From Procambarus clarkii (lineage: Eukaryota > Arthropoda > Malacostraca > Decapoda > Cambaridae), in the NCBI RefSeq assembly GCF_040958095.1, contig NC_091173.1:12837500-12901499 (forward strand): DNA of 64,000 nt. The letters run 5' to 3'. The notes under the pieces were generated by a model. That model was not told the origin of the DNA. It did no database searches and saw only the letters and a list, made by a program, of their open reading frames with translations. Position 1 is the first letter of the stretch, and each line of letters begins with the position of its first letter. Positions 52,566 to 63,480 of this stretch are shown here, in pieces. The position numbers were made by a program, and so were the translations under genes.

Positions 52566-52664
52566 GAACGGAAGCTTACGGGGCTCACCATAGCCCGTGC
52601 TACATGGACATTTCGTTCTGAGTAGCTAAATCTAAAAGCAACAACAACAACAGGAATGGCAGCT
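52566..52664 (+). mobile_element. Hairpin retroposon family A
   Basis: TTACGGGGCTCACCATAGCC, CTACATGGACATTTCGTTCT and AGTAGCTAAATCTAAAAGC, then (AAC)n. The flanks GGAACGGAAG and GGAATGGCAG match at 8 of 10 bases, so the TSD is plausible but imperfect. It is closest to the first 8.4-kb copy (ATGGACA..TTCGTTCTGAG). Confidence 0.8.
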
Positions 52665-52730
52665 ATGAGGTAGGCAGATTTCAGAGTCTGCCTACTCTGC
52701 AGACGAGGAGTCACAATATACACTGACCAA

Positions 52731-52842
52731 ACCACACACTAGAGAGTGAAGGGGCGGCGACGTTTCGGTCCGTCCAATCGACTTGAGAATGGTCCAGGAC
52801 GGACCGAAACGTCGTCGTCCCTTCACTTTCTAGTGTGTGGTC
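52731..52842. repeat. Foldback palindrome, left arm shortened
   Basis: The left arm ACCACACACTAGAGAGTGAA...CGTTTCGGTCCGTCC and the right arm GGACGGACCGAAACGTCGTC...TTCACTTTCTAGTGTGTGGT pair over about 50 bases. The left copy lacks the inner TGGACCATTCTCAAGTCGAT part that the right copy retains, leaving AATCGACTTGAGAATGGTCCA as a loop. Confidence 0.88.
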
Positions 52843-53221
52843 TGCCTACTCTGTTTACCGCTGAATGGAGCGTGAGCAACAAGGCCCCTGGGTATGGTGA
52901 ATTATTGTCAAACTGACGGCATATTATATTTGTATTAACTAAGTAACCACGAGCGGTTCTAATTATTTTTTACCGCATGAGGACTGAAGGAATAATTGCA
53001 ATAATTATATAAGCAAACTGAGATAAATTATAGTCAGTCACTCTTAGAGCAGAAAAAAAGGATAGCATATTATATATTTATTATATATATATTATACATA
53101 TGCAACAATGATCACAAAAACACTGATCCAAGTATACGGAAAAAACACATGTGTTTAGCGCGTTTAAAATGCTAAAAAAACGCGTTTAGCATTCTCTATT
53201 TCTCAAATGTGTTTTTTTCCG

Positions 53222-53225
<4 letters not shown>
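52843..53225. other. Unique AT-rich sequence
   Basis: No gene was recognised. Confidence 0.4.

Positions 53226-53268
<43 letters not shown>
53226..53268. repeat. (AC)n microsatellite
   Basis: An AC run of 43 bp. Confidence 0.97.
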
Positions 53269-53270
<2 letters not shown>

Positions 53271-55067
53271 CTCTTGAACACAGAAAGTCACTCGAGTCAG
53301 GAACTAGGACGATCATACAGCCCAGCCTCACACACCATTACCCAATTCCAAAAGAAAATATTTGTGCTAGTTACTGCTGGAGTGTAGAGGAGAGACGTGA
53401 CCCCGGACTCAAAGTTCCCCACAAGATGATTCTTACCAGATCTCACATACTTGTAACGCTCGCTCTATGCGCTCTGGCATTCTGGATTTTCTTCAATGAA
53501 ACATTTTGTGTATTCAACATATGTTCTCATCATATGTATTCATCGTATGTACTTTTCATATGTATTCACTGTATGTATTCGTCATATACACTCACAGTGC
53601 TTAAAGGATGTATTATCATGATTAGTAATCTTAATATACATAGTGCTAAGATGGATAATTCTTCAATTTTGTGTATACGTATACCTTAAATTTGTTTTTT
53701 CATATGTATACCTAAAATTTGTTTTACATGAAATACCTTAAAATTGGTTTCTCGTAGATAATTCTTAGTATTTGAATGTGGAAAGATGACTACAGTTTCG
53801 GACCAGGCGTGCTTGTTACATTAAAAAGATAATTGTAATTGTACGAAGATTAAGTATCCTAGTGCCCAAGACCACAAAACAAAAAGCCTAAAGCATGGAG
53901 ATTCATTGTAGTCTCCAAGCCTCACATCTTCTAAAAGCCCAGAACTTGTGTAATCAAATTTGAATGAGGCTTTAATTTCCAGCGTCTCTAACATCACTCG
54001 AAGCATCAATTCTAAACTGCCTATGTTTCACAGTTATAGTTAAGCTCGATGCAGAACTCTGTCATTGATCAAATACTCAATGATCAAACACACGGCGAAT
54101 TCGCAAATTAAATATCAAACGTTTTTATATCCAGAATTTTCACGATCAAGCTCATTGAATTCGTAAGTTCTATATTATATTCACGGCTTTCGAATGGCGA
54201 GCATAAAATTTCTCAAAACTAAAACTAAAACAATCTCTTGTCACAAACCCAGTAAGTCTCCCACTCTAGAAATTCATTTGTAAACTATTCCTCGTTTCCC
54301 GACTATCAATGATAGTCGGGAAACTAAATCATTTACCTACAATATAACTCTTTAGATCATTAATCTCCAAATAGGTCATTAACCTCCAAAACAACTCCGT
54401 AGATCATTAACATACAAAGTAAGTCCCTAGATTATTAAACCCCCCAAATCCAAACTTCCTTGAATTTATAACGATCAAAATTATCCTACATACATTCTCC
54501 TGAACTAGGACTGAGGATTTCCAAGATCAGGCGTTTCTGGGCTGAAAATGGTTACCGATATGTAAGCGTTTTCTAGAAATCAATATGATAAAATCCTTAG
54601 GATTTCCTTTTCAGCTGTTCTATTCCTACCCATTCATATGTACAGTAAAACCAAGTTGTTGAGACCTTTTTTTTAGGTCGTGCTGGTATATAGGGGTCTT
54701 TAGTAGGGTGTTCTTTAACCGTGCAAAGGTTAAGACCTTTACCTTTAGTAAGACACTTTTCATGTTCTACAGAAATTTCGAATTTCTGTAATGGTACAGC
54801 TCTTACTTATACCGGTGCCGTTATCCTGTTATTATGTTTGGGAGTTTCTTTGTTTCAATGTTCATAATTCTTACACCACCTTGGGTTACCATTTTCTGTG
54901 AATCCCTACAGGTAGGCCTATGATCATTAATGGAAGAGTCCTTATGATAAATTTATTTTCAATTACATATTTTTTTAAATGACAGTACTCTACAAGCTAC
55001 CTTTCTGAATATTTTATTCGTTCAAACTTAAATATGTGTAGATTATGCGGCTTAATACATAACTTCA
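53269..55067. other. Unique sequence, no gene supported
   Basis: The long open frame here (53207-53689) crosses the AC run and has no recognised domain. CATATGTATTCAT-type words repeat at 53520-53590. A perfect hairpin lies at 54294-54324. Confidence 0.4.
54294..54324. repeat. Perfect 15-bp stem, 1-base loop
   Basis: GTTTCCCGACTATCA at 54294-54308 and TGATAGTCGGGAAAC at 54310-54324 are exact reverse complements around a single A. No T-run follows and no element was recognised. Confidence 0.95.
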
Positions 55068-55195
55068 TGTCACCCCTCCGACAACGCCGACATAACCCCA
55101 TGTCACCCTCCGACAACGTCCACATAACCCCTGTCACCCTTCGACAACGACCACATAACCCCTTGTCACCCTCCGACAACGCCCACGTCACCTCT
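55068..55195. repeat. ~30-bp minisatellite (TGTCACCCTCCGACAACGCC)
   Basis: Four units of CATAACCCC-TGTCACCCTCCGACAACG-NCCA. Frames on both strands stay open locally and are artefacts. Confidence 0.92.
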
Positions 55196-55407
55196 CTCAA
55201 CCTATATGACCACCCAAGTAAGTGTTTTCACCCCTGCCGCCCGCTGCTAATGCGTCGATCGATAGCTAAAACCTGCCATCACAAAAGTATAGTGAATAAC
55301 TGCGGTGTATCGCAGTAACGTGTGGATCATTTCCTTGTTAAGGGCCGTCCATCGTCACGGCGGGCGACTGACGCCTGCGCTGAGTGGTCACGACATGTGT
55401 CCTGCAC

Positions 55408-55480
55408 GCTCTGCCTGGCTGCCAGCCTGCCTGCCAGCCTAGCTGCCTGCCTGGCTGCCTGCCTGCCTGCCTGCCTGCTT
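55408..55480. repeat. (CCTG)n tetranucleotide repeat, imperfect
   Basis: GCCTGCCTGCCTGCCTGCC runs with GGCTG and CAGCC interruptions. Confidence 0.93.
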
Positions 55481-56039
55481 CCATATTCCAGCTCGTTCTT
55501 TTGATTTCGTGGCAAACCCAACCTCCTAAGTTATCTAACCCACCTAAACTATCAAGTCCGATGCATAGAAAACGTAGATATTTCACGAGCCGTTACCTTT
55601 GTATTAGTGGGTTGCATTTGTGACGTGAGTTACCATAAGGTAAACATGCGTATCTGTTCAGAGGACGGGTTCTCCCTAGGGGTCATTAGTGACAGCAAAT
55701 CATGCAACGCAATCTGATGCCAATTTTACGTTCAGATAATGTTCAATATTTGTCTGGTGTGTAAATTATAGTAACCGACTGCTTGCCACCTGGACGGCGC
55801 GTGTTAACCCCCTTATTTCCTCATCCACTAACAAGTACACCATCAGTTCGCTAACTTGTCATAACATTATCGAAACTCTTTCAAAAAATAATTATTTAAG
55901 GACCAATAAAGTACACTAAATGTGGTTATCTCATTTCACGTGAGAATTCTGAACGTTTGTTTCGTGGAAGTTCTATTCGACAACCCGTCCTCATGCCAGG
56001 CTCGTTAAAGCCGCGTCCCCTCGAGTCCCATTTAAAAAT
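55481..56039. other. Unique sequence
   Basis: No gene was recognised. Confidence 0.4.
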
Positions 56040-56680
56040 TTTAACGTATTGTGTATGAACAATTTATTTTATCTCATTTATATATTAATATTAGTTTTTG
56101 TTAAAGTTTTATGCATAGCCAGGCGTAGATTAGGCTAGGTGTTTAGGTTCTGTTCGTCATTATTTGTATGTGTTCGTGGGTGAAGCTTTTACAGACTTGC
56201 GATTTGAAAAGAGGTCAACAACGAAACACTCTTCAAGAACTATTCGAACGTCCTCATTTGAGAGTCAGCCTATCCTCCAAACAACAGCCCGTCCTCCAAA
56301 CAAAGACCCAAAAGTGATTCCATGCACCCGCCAAACCCTCCCTGTTTATGAATGAAAAACGGTTTACACACGACTCACAACCGATTACGTTCGAACACTT
56401 CCGGAACAAGTTCGTCACTGACGAATTTTGTTCGAACCACAAGGCTGTAAATGCTTCACCCGCGTACTACAATTACAAATAATCGCCAACAGAACCTAAA
56501 ATACCTAACCTAACCTAACTAGTGCCTAAATATGTGCAATATGGTAATATAAGATAATATTAATTTACATTTGAGAAAATTCCTGTTTTGAATGATCATA
56601 TTAAAATTGATGAATGCGTCTTTGGGGTCAACCGCTGGATGGAATGGACTTGGTCTGAGGACGGGTTGCAGCCGTATGTA
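56040..56680. mobile_element. Long-inverted-repeat foldback element, copy 1
   Basis: The left arm contains TAATATTAG, GCTAGGTGTTTAGGTTCTGTT and ATTATTTGTA..GTGGGTGAAGC. The right arm contains GCTTCACCCGCGTACTACAA, AAATAATCGCCAACAGAACC, CCTAACCTAACC and AATATTAATTTACATTTGAG. The arms extend over roughly 130-150 bases each with mismatches. The loop carries a minus-strand frame with LAGAWNHFWV. The right outer part is GGGGTCAACCGCTGGATGG and ATGGACTTGGTCTGAGGACG. Copy 2 lies at 62.86-63.48 kb. Confidence 0.75.
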
Positions 56681-57399
56681 AAATGCTTTTCATAAACAGG
56701 GGGTTTAGCGGTTGAATTAACGAGCATTTGGCGTTTGTTGATGAGGACGGGCTGCTTCGACCTCATGTGAAAATTTTAATCACACTAAGTGATGGAAATC
56801 TACACTCCATTTTGGAACCGTCAACAATGGAATTTGTTGCTAGCATCATGAATGTAGTTCAGAAACAGTGCCAAAAATCATGCCGAGGTTACCTTACCTT
56901 GAGGTTACCTGAGGTGCTTCCGGGGCTTAGCGTCCCCGCGGCCCGGTCGTCGGCCAGGCCTCCTGGTTGCTGGACTGATCAACCAAAAGCTAACATCTCA
57001 AATTACCGCTTACCCCTAAAAATTAATTAATTAATGCAGTATACTGACAACAGCTAACAACCTTTATTTTGGTTATCAAATGTACTTTAATTGCATATCG
57101 ATGATAAAATATACGAAAAAAACTGTAAAATTAAAACATAGTTTTGAATAGATTTTGTGACACATATTTAGTCATTCGACCCAACCCAGGAGTGAGAGGG
57201 TTGGAAAAAAGATTTACTAAACATGGCAATTGTGTGGGAGTTTCCAGTATTGAGGTTGCCAGTGTCGATGTTCTAAATACTAACAATAGACACTGGGAAT
57301 TCCTGATGCCAAAGAATCATTTGTGGAATTACGAAGTCAGTGTTAGGAGTACGTATAAGTACGTACGTAGCCTGAGGAAAGCTACGCTAAACATGATGT
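56681..57399. other. Unique sequence with a SINE/LINE scrap
   Basis: The stretch 56883-56990 (TGAGGTTACCTGAGGTGCTTC, GGGGCTTAGCGTCCCCGCGG, CCTCCTGGTTGCTGGACTGAT) is a decapod-type repeat end that I recognise from memory and shares the CCCCGCGGCCCGGTC block with the SINE ends. The rest has no recognised gene. Confidence 0.5.
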
Positions 57400-57825
57400 A
57401 CTCACTTGGTTGTGTTTGCGGGGATTGAACTCTGGCTCTTTGGTCCCGCCTCTCAACTGTCAATCAACTGGTGAACAGGTTCCTGAGCCAACTGGGCTCG
57501 ATCATATCTACATTTGAAACTGTGTATGGAGTCAACCTCCACCACATCACTGCCTAATGCATTCCATCTGTTAACTACTCTGACACTGAAAAAGTTCTTT
57601 CTAACGTTCCTGTGGCTCATTTGGGTACTCAGTCTCCACCTGTGTCCCCCTTGTTCGCGTACCACCCATGTTAAACAGTTAATCTTTATCTACCCTGTCA
57701 ATTCCTCTGAAAATTTTGCAGGTAGCGATCATGTCTCCCCTTCTCTTCTGTCTTCCTGTGTCGTGAGGTGCATTTCACGCAGCCTGTCCTCGTAACTCAT
57801 GTATCTTAGTTCTGGGACTAAGGGA
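57400..57825 (-). mobile_element. LINE RT C-terminus and 3' end
   Basis: The minus strand runs LVPELRYMSYEDRLREMHLT, TQEDRREG (frameshift), RGHRW-like EQGGHRWRLSTQMSHRNVRK, NFFSVRVVNRWNALGSDVVE and SFKCRYDRAQLAQEP, then the 3' end. It is close in sequence to the 49.8-kb copy but has two frameshifts. Confidence 0.9.
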
Positions 57826-58209
57826 AGAGAAACGAATGATGAGTGAAGAATTGGTATAAAGGGAATGAGGAGTGATGACTGGAGAAATAGCGAGAGAGAG
57901 AAAGAGAATATACACTTTGCAAAAATCTTAACAACAGTGTCCAGTATCAGGCTTCTTGAACATGCATAATCCACATATGAAAGCTACTCCTAACCTTGAA
58001 AAAACCTAATTTTAGTAATAATAATACAAAAACAGTGAAGAGGGAGAGATAACCCATACCTTGTGCCCGTTGTCTCTATGCATTTAGGGCCAAAGTGACC
58101 GTTGTGGGAACCTGCAGTAACGGTGACAAGTCATTCCACCCAGCTCTACACCCCCTCCCCCCCTACCCCTTCCGGCGTAGCACGTGCCTTTGCCTGAACC
58201 CTGGCACGT
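57826..58209. other. Unique sequence
   Basis: No gene was recognised. Confidence 0.4.
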
Positions 58210-58253
58210 GTTGCCTCACTATTTTGATGGCTTACTCCCTCAAACACACACAC

Positions 58254-58301
<48 letters not shown>

Positions 58302-58810
58302 ATAATCACAAAATCACGTGTTCCGTGTTATATTTTGCATTTATATATTTGTCACCTTATTCAAACAGCAATGTTATACTCTACCATTCATTTGCATGCG
58401 TCAGCCGTGCCCACCCTCGCTCTCCTTCTTTTTACAGAACGTAAATACATATTTTTTAATGTCATAAGACGACTTTTGGCTCGTGTTAACAAGCTTCAAG
58501 CTTTTCCTTCCCACTGTTCATTTGAAGCCTTATCCAAGTAAGTTTTCTGGAACACAACCCGGCAATCTGTTTACATTCAGGTTCTCCAATTACTGCTAGG
58601 CTAACAGGTGAGAAAAATATCGGACATATGTAGCCGACATTGTAACTATAAGGTGTAAAGGATAGATGAAATTGTTTATGTAATAATCTAAGTTGAGGTC
58701 TGATAAAGGCCTTTTGCGCCCTCTGTAATGCTTTTTGCCGGGTGAGTATGGGGTGCACAATAAACACGATGGTGTTTGAGGGAGTAAGCCATCAAAATAG
58801 TGAGGCAACA
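58210..58810. repeat. Inverted arms enclosing (AT)n and element C
   Basis: GTTGCCTCACTATTTTGATG...CCCTCAAACAC at 58210-58246 is the near-exact reverse complement of 58772-58809. Both arms encode LPHYFDGLLPQT in opposite strands. Between them lie (AT)n (58254-58298), unique sequence and a copy of element C (58631-58766). Confidence 0.85.
58631..58766 (+). mobile_element. Element C copy, 5'-truncated
   Basis: Runs from TAGCCGACATTGTAACTATA through ATAATCTAAGTTGAGGTCTG to GAGTATGGGGTGCACAATAAAC. Relative to the 24.6-kb copy it lacks the first ~90 bases and a GCTACCGCTCACAGG-type segment. Confidence 0.85.
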
Positions 58811-58990
58811 ATTCAAAAATTCTCATCTTATGGTAGGCTTCTAGAATTTTTGGGATTAACTTTGTCATTCTTCTCTGTCCATCTTCCAGTGAATTTACAC
58901 CCTGTCTACAATATGGTGCTCAAAGCTGAACTGAACTTGTCCTAACAAGGGCAATGTAAAACTGAAGAACGACATTAAATGCTATATTAC
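58810..58990 (-). mobile_element. LINE RT fragment, second subfamily
   Basis: The minus strand reads VVLQFYIALVRTSSVQL, APYCRQGVNSLEDGQRRMTK and LIPKI. It follows the pattern FRILYTTYVRPILEYAAPAW..VKHKTKLEKVQRYATRLVPEL of the good copy, with RRMTKLIP as in the 41.3-41.8 kb copy. One stop is seen. Confidence 0.75.
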
Positions 58991-60100
58991 TAACGCTCCC
59001 AGATACGAATTCCTGTATTCCGTTTTCGTAATTTCGAATATTTATATATAGATTATTTTTGGCCTAGCCTAATATCTCTTCTAATCATGACTTTCAGATA
59101 TGTGTTTTGCATTGAGATTTAACAATTTCAACGTTTAAGCTGTCCCACCTTGAACCTAGGTCTCTCGATGGTGAGTCAATGACATGACCACATACGATGG
59201 TGAGTCAATGACATGACCACATACGATGGTGAGTCAATGACATGACCACATAGTAAACTTGGCGAGTTTTCGGCCAGTAGCATGCGAGTATTAACCTTCT
59301 GAGCGTCCCTTCTTACATCCGATCTTGCTCCAAGTTCGTGTAATAAGCATACGATATTTTCTACCAAAACTCCTCTGAAAACTTTCCCTGCCGTTTGTGA
59401 TCTCTGCTCTAAACGTCAACTTTCAGACCATTTCCAAGATATTCTTCATTTTCACTAATAACATTACTTCCCTGTAGAAGGTCTTGTGCCCTAACTTGTC
59501 ACAGTGAGTTAGAGATATGATTTACGGAGAGTGTGGAGGTATGGGCAAGGGGCAGAAGAACGAGAAAGTGGGGAGGAGGCAAGATGAAAAAGGTAATCTA
59601 ATGAAAATAACAATTTATGAAATTAAAAGATGTGAGGAGGTAAATCAAATTATGTTGATAAACGTGATCAAGACAAAAGGAAAGGGAAGATATCAGTTAT
59701 TATAATTCAGTGGGGAGAGTGAGAGGAAGGCATCACTCACATCATATATTTACTAGATTCTGTCTGGATATCTTAGGTAAAGATAGAAAACCAGAAGGCT
59801 CTCTGCCTGCACGCTCACACTATCAGTGGGAAATAAAATGATTCAACACTGCAGTATTGAAGACGAGGACGGGAACTCTTACCACCCCACGACAACTATT
59901 TGAGTGTAATTACTGGAGGACTCTAACTCTGGTAGTTAATTATTCGTGACATGGACATGCAAGAGGCTAGAGTGATCGTCAAATTGTTCAAAACAAATTT
60001 GAAATTATAAACTGGGGGACTATAACGTACAAAATGAGATGTACTAGTTGAGTGACAGAGTTGTTAGGCTTCTGATACTTTATACTCTACATTGATTTTA
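58991..60100. other. Unique sequence with 29-bp triplet repeat
   Basis: The stretch 59168-59251 holds three 29-bp units (GATGGTGAGTCAATGACATG plus ACCACATAC). The rest has no recognised gene. Confidence 0.5.
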
Positions 60101-60345
60101 GTTTATTGTGCACCCCATACTCATCCTGTGAGCGGTAGCGCAAAAGCATTACAGAGGGCACAAAAGGTCTTTATCAGACCTCATCTTAGATTATTACATA
60201 AACAATTTCATCTATCCTTCACACCTTACAGTTACAATGTCAGCTAGTTACAGAGAAAGTGCTATTTCAAGAGCTATATATTTACAGTAAGTCATCATAC
60301 ATTAATGGTAGGTCTTATCGCTAATACATAGTAGTTTGACCAATG
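60101..60345 (-). mobile_element. Element C copy
   Basis: The reverse complement runs from CATTGGTCAAACTACTATG through TAACTAGCTGACATTGTAAC to CACAATAAAC. It matches the 24.6-kb copy nearly end to end at about 90% by eye, but lacks the terminal hairpin and CAAT tail. Confidence 0.88.
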
Positions 60346-61089
60346 GGAATATTACAGAGTCTACATTGTAGTAACGAATCCTAGTTTTCTGTTGACTTTT
60401 GTGACTGAACATTGTTTGGTACTTACTTCTTAGTGCTTACCTGTCGGTACCTACCTATTAGTTACTCCGGAGGGGGGGGGGGGTGATATCTATAGCTCTT
60501 TAGGTCCAGACTCCTAGTCGTTTATACCTGGTTTGTTAATTACCTCTCAACGTAACATTTTCAAACTATTTGTTCTCAAAGTACCTTGTGTACTCCAAGG
60601 AACTTATCTTATGAGTTGCCTAATAGTTTACCACACATTCTGTATCCATGCCAAGAGATACGAGTAGAAGAGATAAAAAGAGAGAAGAGAAGATAAAAAG
60701 AGAAGAAGCGATAAAAAGATTTATGTCAGGGATTGGGAAGAAATAATGGAGAAAGGGGTGAGCCTGACAGAAGAGTGAGAGAGAGAGAGAGGGGTAGGAA
60801 GGTCAAGAAGGTGGAGAAGTCTTCATCACACACGTTAGTACGCACCAGAGACGGGAATTACACATCACACTACAAACAGTCGGATACAAAAACCACGAGG
60901 AACAACGCCCACGAACGGAAGCAGAGCATGGAGGCTGCGCGGGGCAGGAACGTAGTCACGCATCGGCGCCATGATGGTCGATAAACCTCAACTCGAGTGG
61001 CGTAAAACAAGCATTACAACCCGCTAATCTCCCGCATGGACGAGCATGGGCGACATCCGAGCTCGGCTGCGTATTCTAGGCGGGTTGTG
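60346..61089. other. Unique sequence; purine-rich part
   Basis: The stretch 60660-60800 is GA-rich with a GATAAAAAGAGA repeat. The arginine-rich open frame at 60733-60984 has no recognised domain. Confidence 0.35.
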
Positions 61090-61400
61090 CGTACGTGTTC
61101 ACCCACCTGTGCGTGCAGGATCGAACTGTTTGCATGTGGTCCCAGCCTTTCCAACCGTCGCTTTTCTGACGTATTTTTCCAATCGTATCTATTATACATA
61201 TTACAAACGTGCACACGCGCGCGCACTCACAAGCGCCCATAATTCATCCACCTTAGGATGCAGCCCACAGCAGCTCTCTAAATTCCGGGTACTTATTTAC
61301 TTCTAGGTGAACATGGGCATCAAGTGAAAGAAACTCTGCCCATTCGATTCCTGCCTTGGCCGGCCCGGGCTCTAAGGATACGACCTCCCAAGCGGTAGGT
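61090..61400 (-). mobile_element. tRNA-headed SINE, diverged full-length layout
   Basis: On plus: tail GCGTGCAGGATCGAACTGTT, GGTCCCAGCCTTTCCAACCG and ATCGTATCTATTATAC, then a CACACGCGCGCGCAC spacer. The body is AGGATGCAGCCCACAGCAGC, ACTTATTTACTTCTAGGTG and AGAAACTCTGCCCATTCG, and a degraded head follows. The order tail-repeat-body-head is the same as at 39.7-40.1 kb. Confidence 0.8.
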
Positions 61401-62189
61401 AATCTGTCCTCTTACAAAGAACGTCGCTTCTCGATCGTATGCGTTACATAAGGCCAGATATTGTCGTACTGGAAAATGAAAGCGGTGTACTGTCCCGCTT
61501 TCTGTTTTAGGTCCTCTGGTAGGTTAGGAGAGGCCACTTTACATTGACCGTTTTCTTGAAATTGGGTAGCCTTAGGAGGACGGGCTTTGCATACAACTAC
61601 GCCCGCACACTACGAACGTAGATAAATACGAACGTAGATTAAATACGTAGATAAATACCTTCATAAATACGTTCACACTCGCCTCGAATAGGCGCACGGC
61701 GAGTGAACGCACGTAGGTGTAAGCGAGTGTGCGCACGTACATGTGTTCATACGTGCACAGTGTGTGCGTGCGCCAAACGGAAGCTGGCAGTCGGGCTGAG
61801 CCGAGTGAATGAAACAGGTAAGCCGAGGCCCATAAGCCATAATCAAAAGAAACTGACAATATTAGACCTTCTAGACTAGAACAATATGACGATAAAGCCC
61901 CTTTGGGAAACCCCCTGTGTAATATAATTCGTTTTTTTCTGTCAAGGTGTTTTATTCTTTCCGATTTATCTGAATAGGCGTCTTATCATTTAAAGTCGAG
62001 TTCAAGTTACCCATGTGCTGCTGCTCAAGCGCTCAGAGTTTTGAAATGTATTAAAACGCCTGTTTGTACATACAGCTAAACAACCCCCTCCCACCCCACC
62101 TTTCCCCCACACACACACACACACACCAGAAAAGGAACAGAAATTTGCTACGAGGTTGGTTGGGGAACTATGCATCTTAAGGTCCAAAG
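61401..62189. other. Unique sequence
   Basis: Three ACGTAGATAAATAC-like units lie at 61615-61660. A short AC run lies at 62110-62127. No gene was recognised. Confidence 0.4.
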
Positions 62190-62730
62190 AACGGAGAATC
62201 AACTGAAACTATCTACATGAAAGAGACAAGACAAATGTAAAACGCTTGTCCTAATTGACTGAAAAAAATATGGACGTAGTTGTCAACGAGTAACAACAGA
62301 ACAAAGAGGCCACGAATTCAAACTAGACATTCTAGTCCATGGTGATGAGATAAAATACTCCTTTAGCTTAATTCAGAGTAGGAAAATGCTATGAATTTGA
62401 AGAGGTAGTATTAATATTTGAAGTCAGTGAGACTTGCTAGGGAAGGGAAACATAGAAACAATGCGAAAATGGCCAATATTGCTACACAAACCCCATGCGG
62501 CAGATAACTCACAAGAAACTATAAAGTAGTGATGCTTACCTGGAGTAGAGAGAATGATGAACGGTTGCGAAACAAGTTAAATAAAAGGTCTCAAGAGGTT
62601 TTCAGACAGGAGCTGGACCAATTACAGACATGTAAGGGAAGACGCCTCCAGAGACTCAACCAAGTACTGCATTAGATGACTGACAGTCCGAAAGGCGGAG
62701 CCCAGGAGACTACGTTTAAGGACATACTGG
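62190..62730 (+). mobile_element. Degraded LINE remnant
   Basis: RTTEQRGHEFKLDILVHGDE then IKYSFSLIQSR resembles the RTRGHRWKL...VRKNFFSVRVV region. It ends with TTAGATGACTGACAGTCCG and AAAGGCGGAGCCCAGGAGAC, a decayed form of the shared 3' end. Only patches are recognisable. Confidence 0.45.
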
Positions 62731-62859
62731 AGGACACTCGCGCGTAGGCGAGTGTTCCTGCTATACTGATACGGCGTTGCTATACAGTCGAGCCTCTTGG
62801 ACTTGTAGATGTTCCCAAAACTACCCTAATCCTCAGGCCAGGCTCATTAAGGAGGCGGC
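62731..62859. other. Unique sequence
   Basis: No gene was recognised. Confidence 0.4.
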
Positions 62860-63480
62860 CGAGCCCGCAGTTATTAATTTGAACATACAGTGTAATAAAA
62901 ATATTTATTTTTCTCTCGTTCCTAAGTTAATATTATACATTATAATTCTATGTTCGGAGTAGGCTAAGTGTTTAGATTCTGTTGTCAATTATTTATTTGC
63001 ATTTGAAGTACGTGGCTGAATAGCGCTTTTAAAGTTGAAATTCGAACAAAGCGTATCAGCGAAACACTGTTCGAGAAATATTTGAACGTCATGAGTCAGC
63101 CCGTCCTTCAAACAGACCCAAAAGTGATTCCATGCTCCAGCCAAACAACCCTTGTTTATGAATGAAAAACGGTTTTCACACGACTCACAACTAATTTTGT
63201 TCGAACACTTCCAGAACAAGTGGTTCACTGACGAATTTTGTTCGAACCACAACGCTGTAAATGTACGAACACCCACGTACTACAAATATAAATAATCACC
63301 AACAGAACCTAAACACCTTACCTATGCCTATATGCACAATATGCTGATATTATAATATTAATTTATATTTGAGAAAATTCCCGTTTTGAATGAACTGCTT
63401 GTAAAAAATTATGAATGAGTTTGTGGGGTCGACCGCTGGATGGAATGGACTTGAATCGAGAACGGGTTGCATAAACAAAC
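62860..63480. mobile_element. Long-inverted-repeat foldback element, copy 2
   Basis: It is direct-oriented relative to copy 1. Shared words include GACCCAAAAGTGATTCCATG, TTTATGAATGAAAAACGGTT, CACTGACGAATTTTGTTCGA, ATCACCAACAGAACCTAAAC and CCGCTGGATGGAATGGACTT. The left arm GTGTTTAGATTCTGTTG and ATTATTTATTTG..GTACGTGG pairs with right-arm CCACGTACTACAAATATAAA. The minus frame in the loop keeps LAGAWNHFWV and WFEQNSSV, as in copy 1. Confidence 0.75.

Noticed and set aside
60733-60984. Arginine-rich 83-codon frame
   Set aside because: Starts in a GA-rich low-complexity stretch; no homology recognised.
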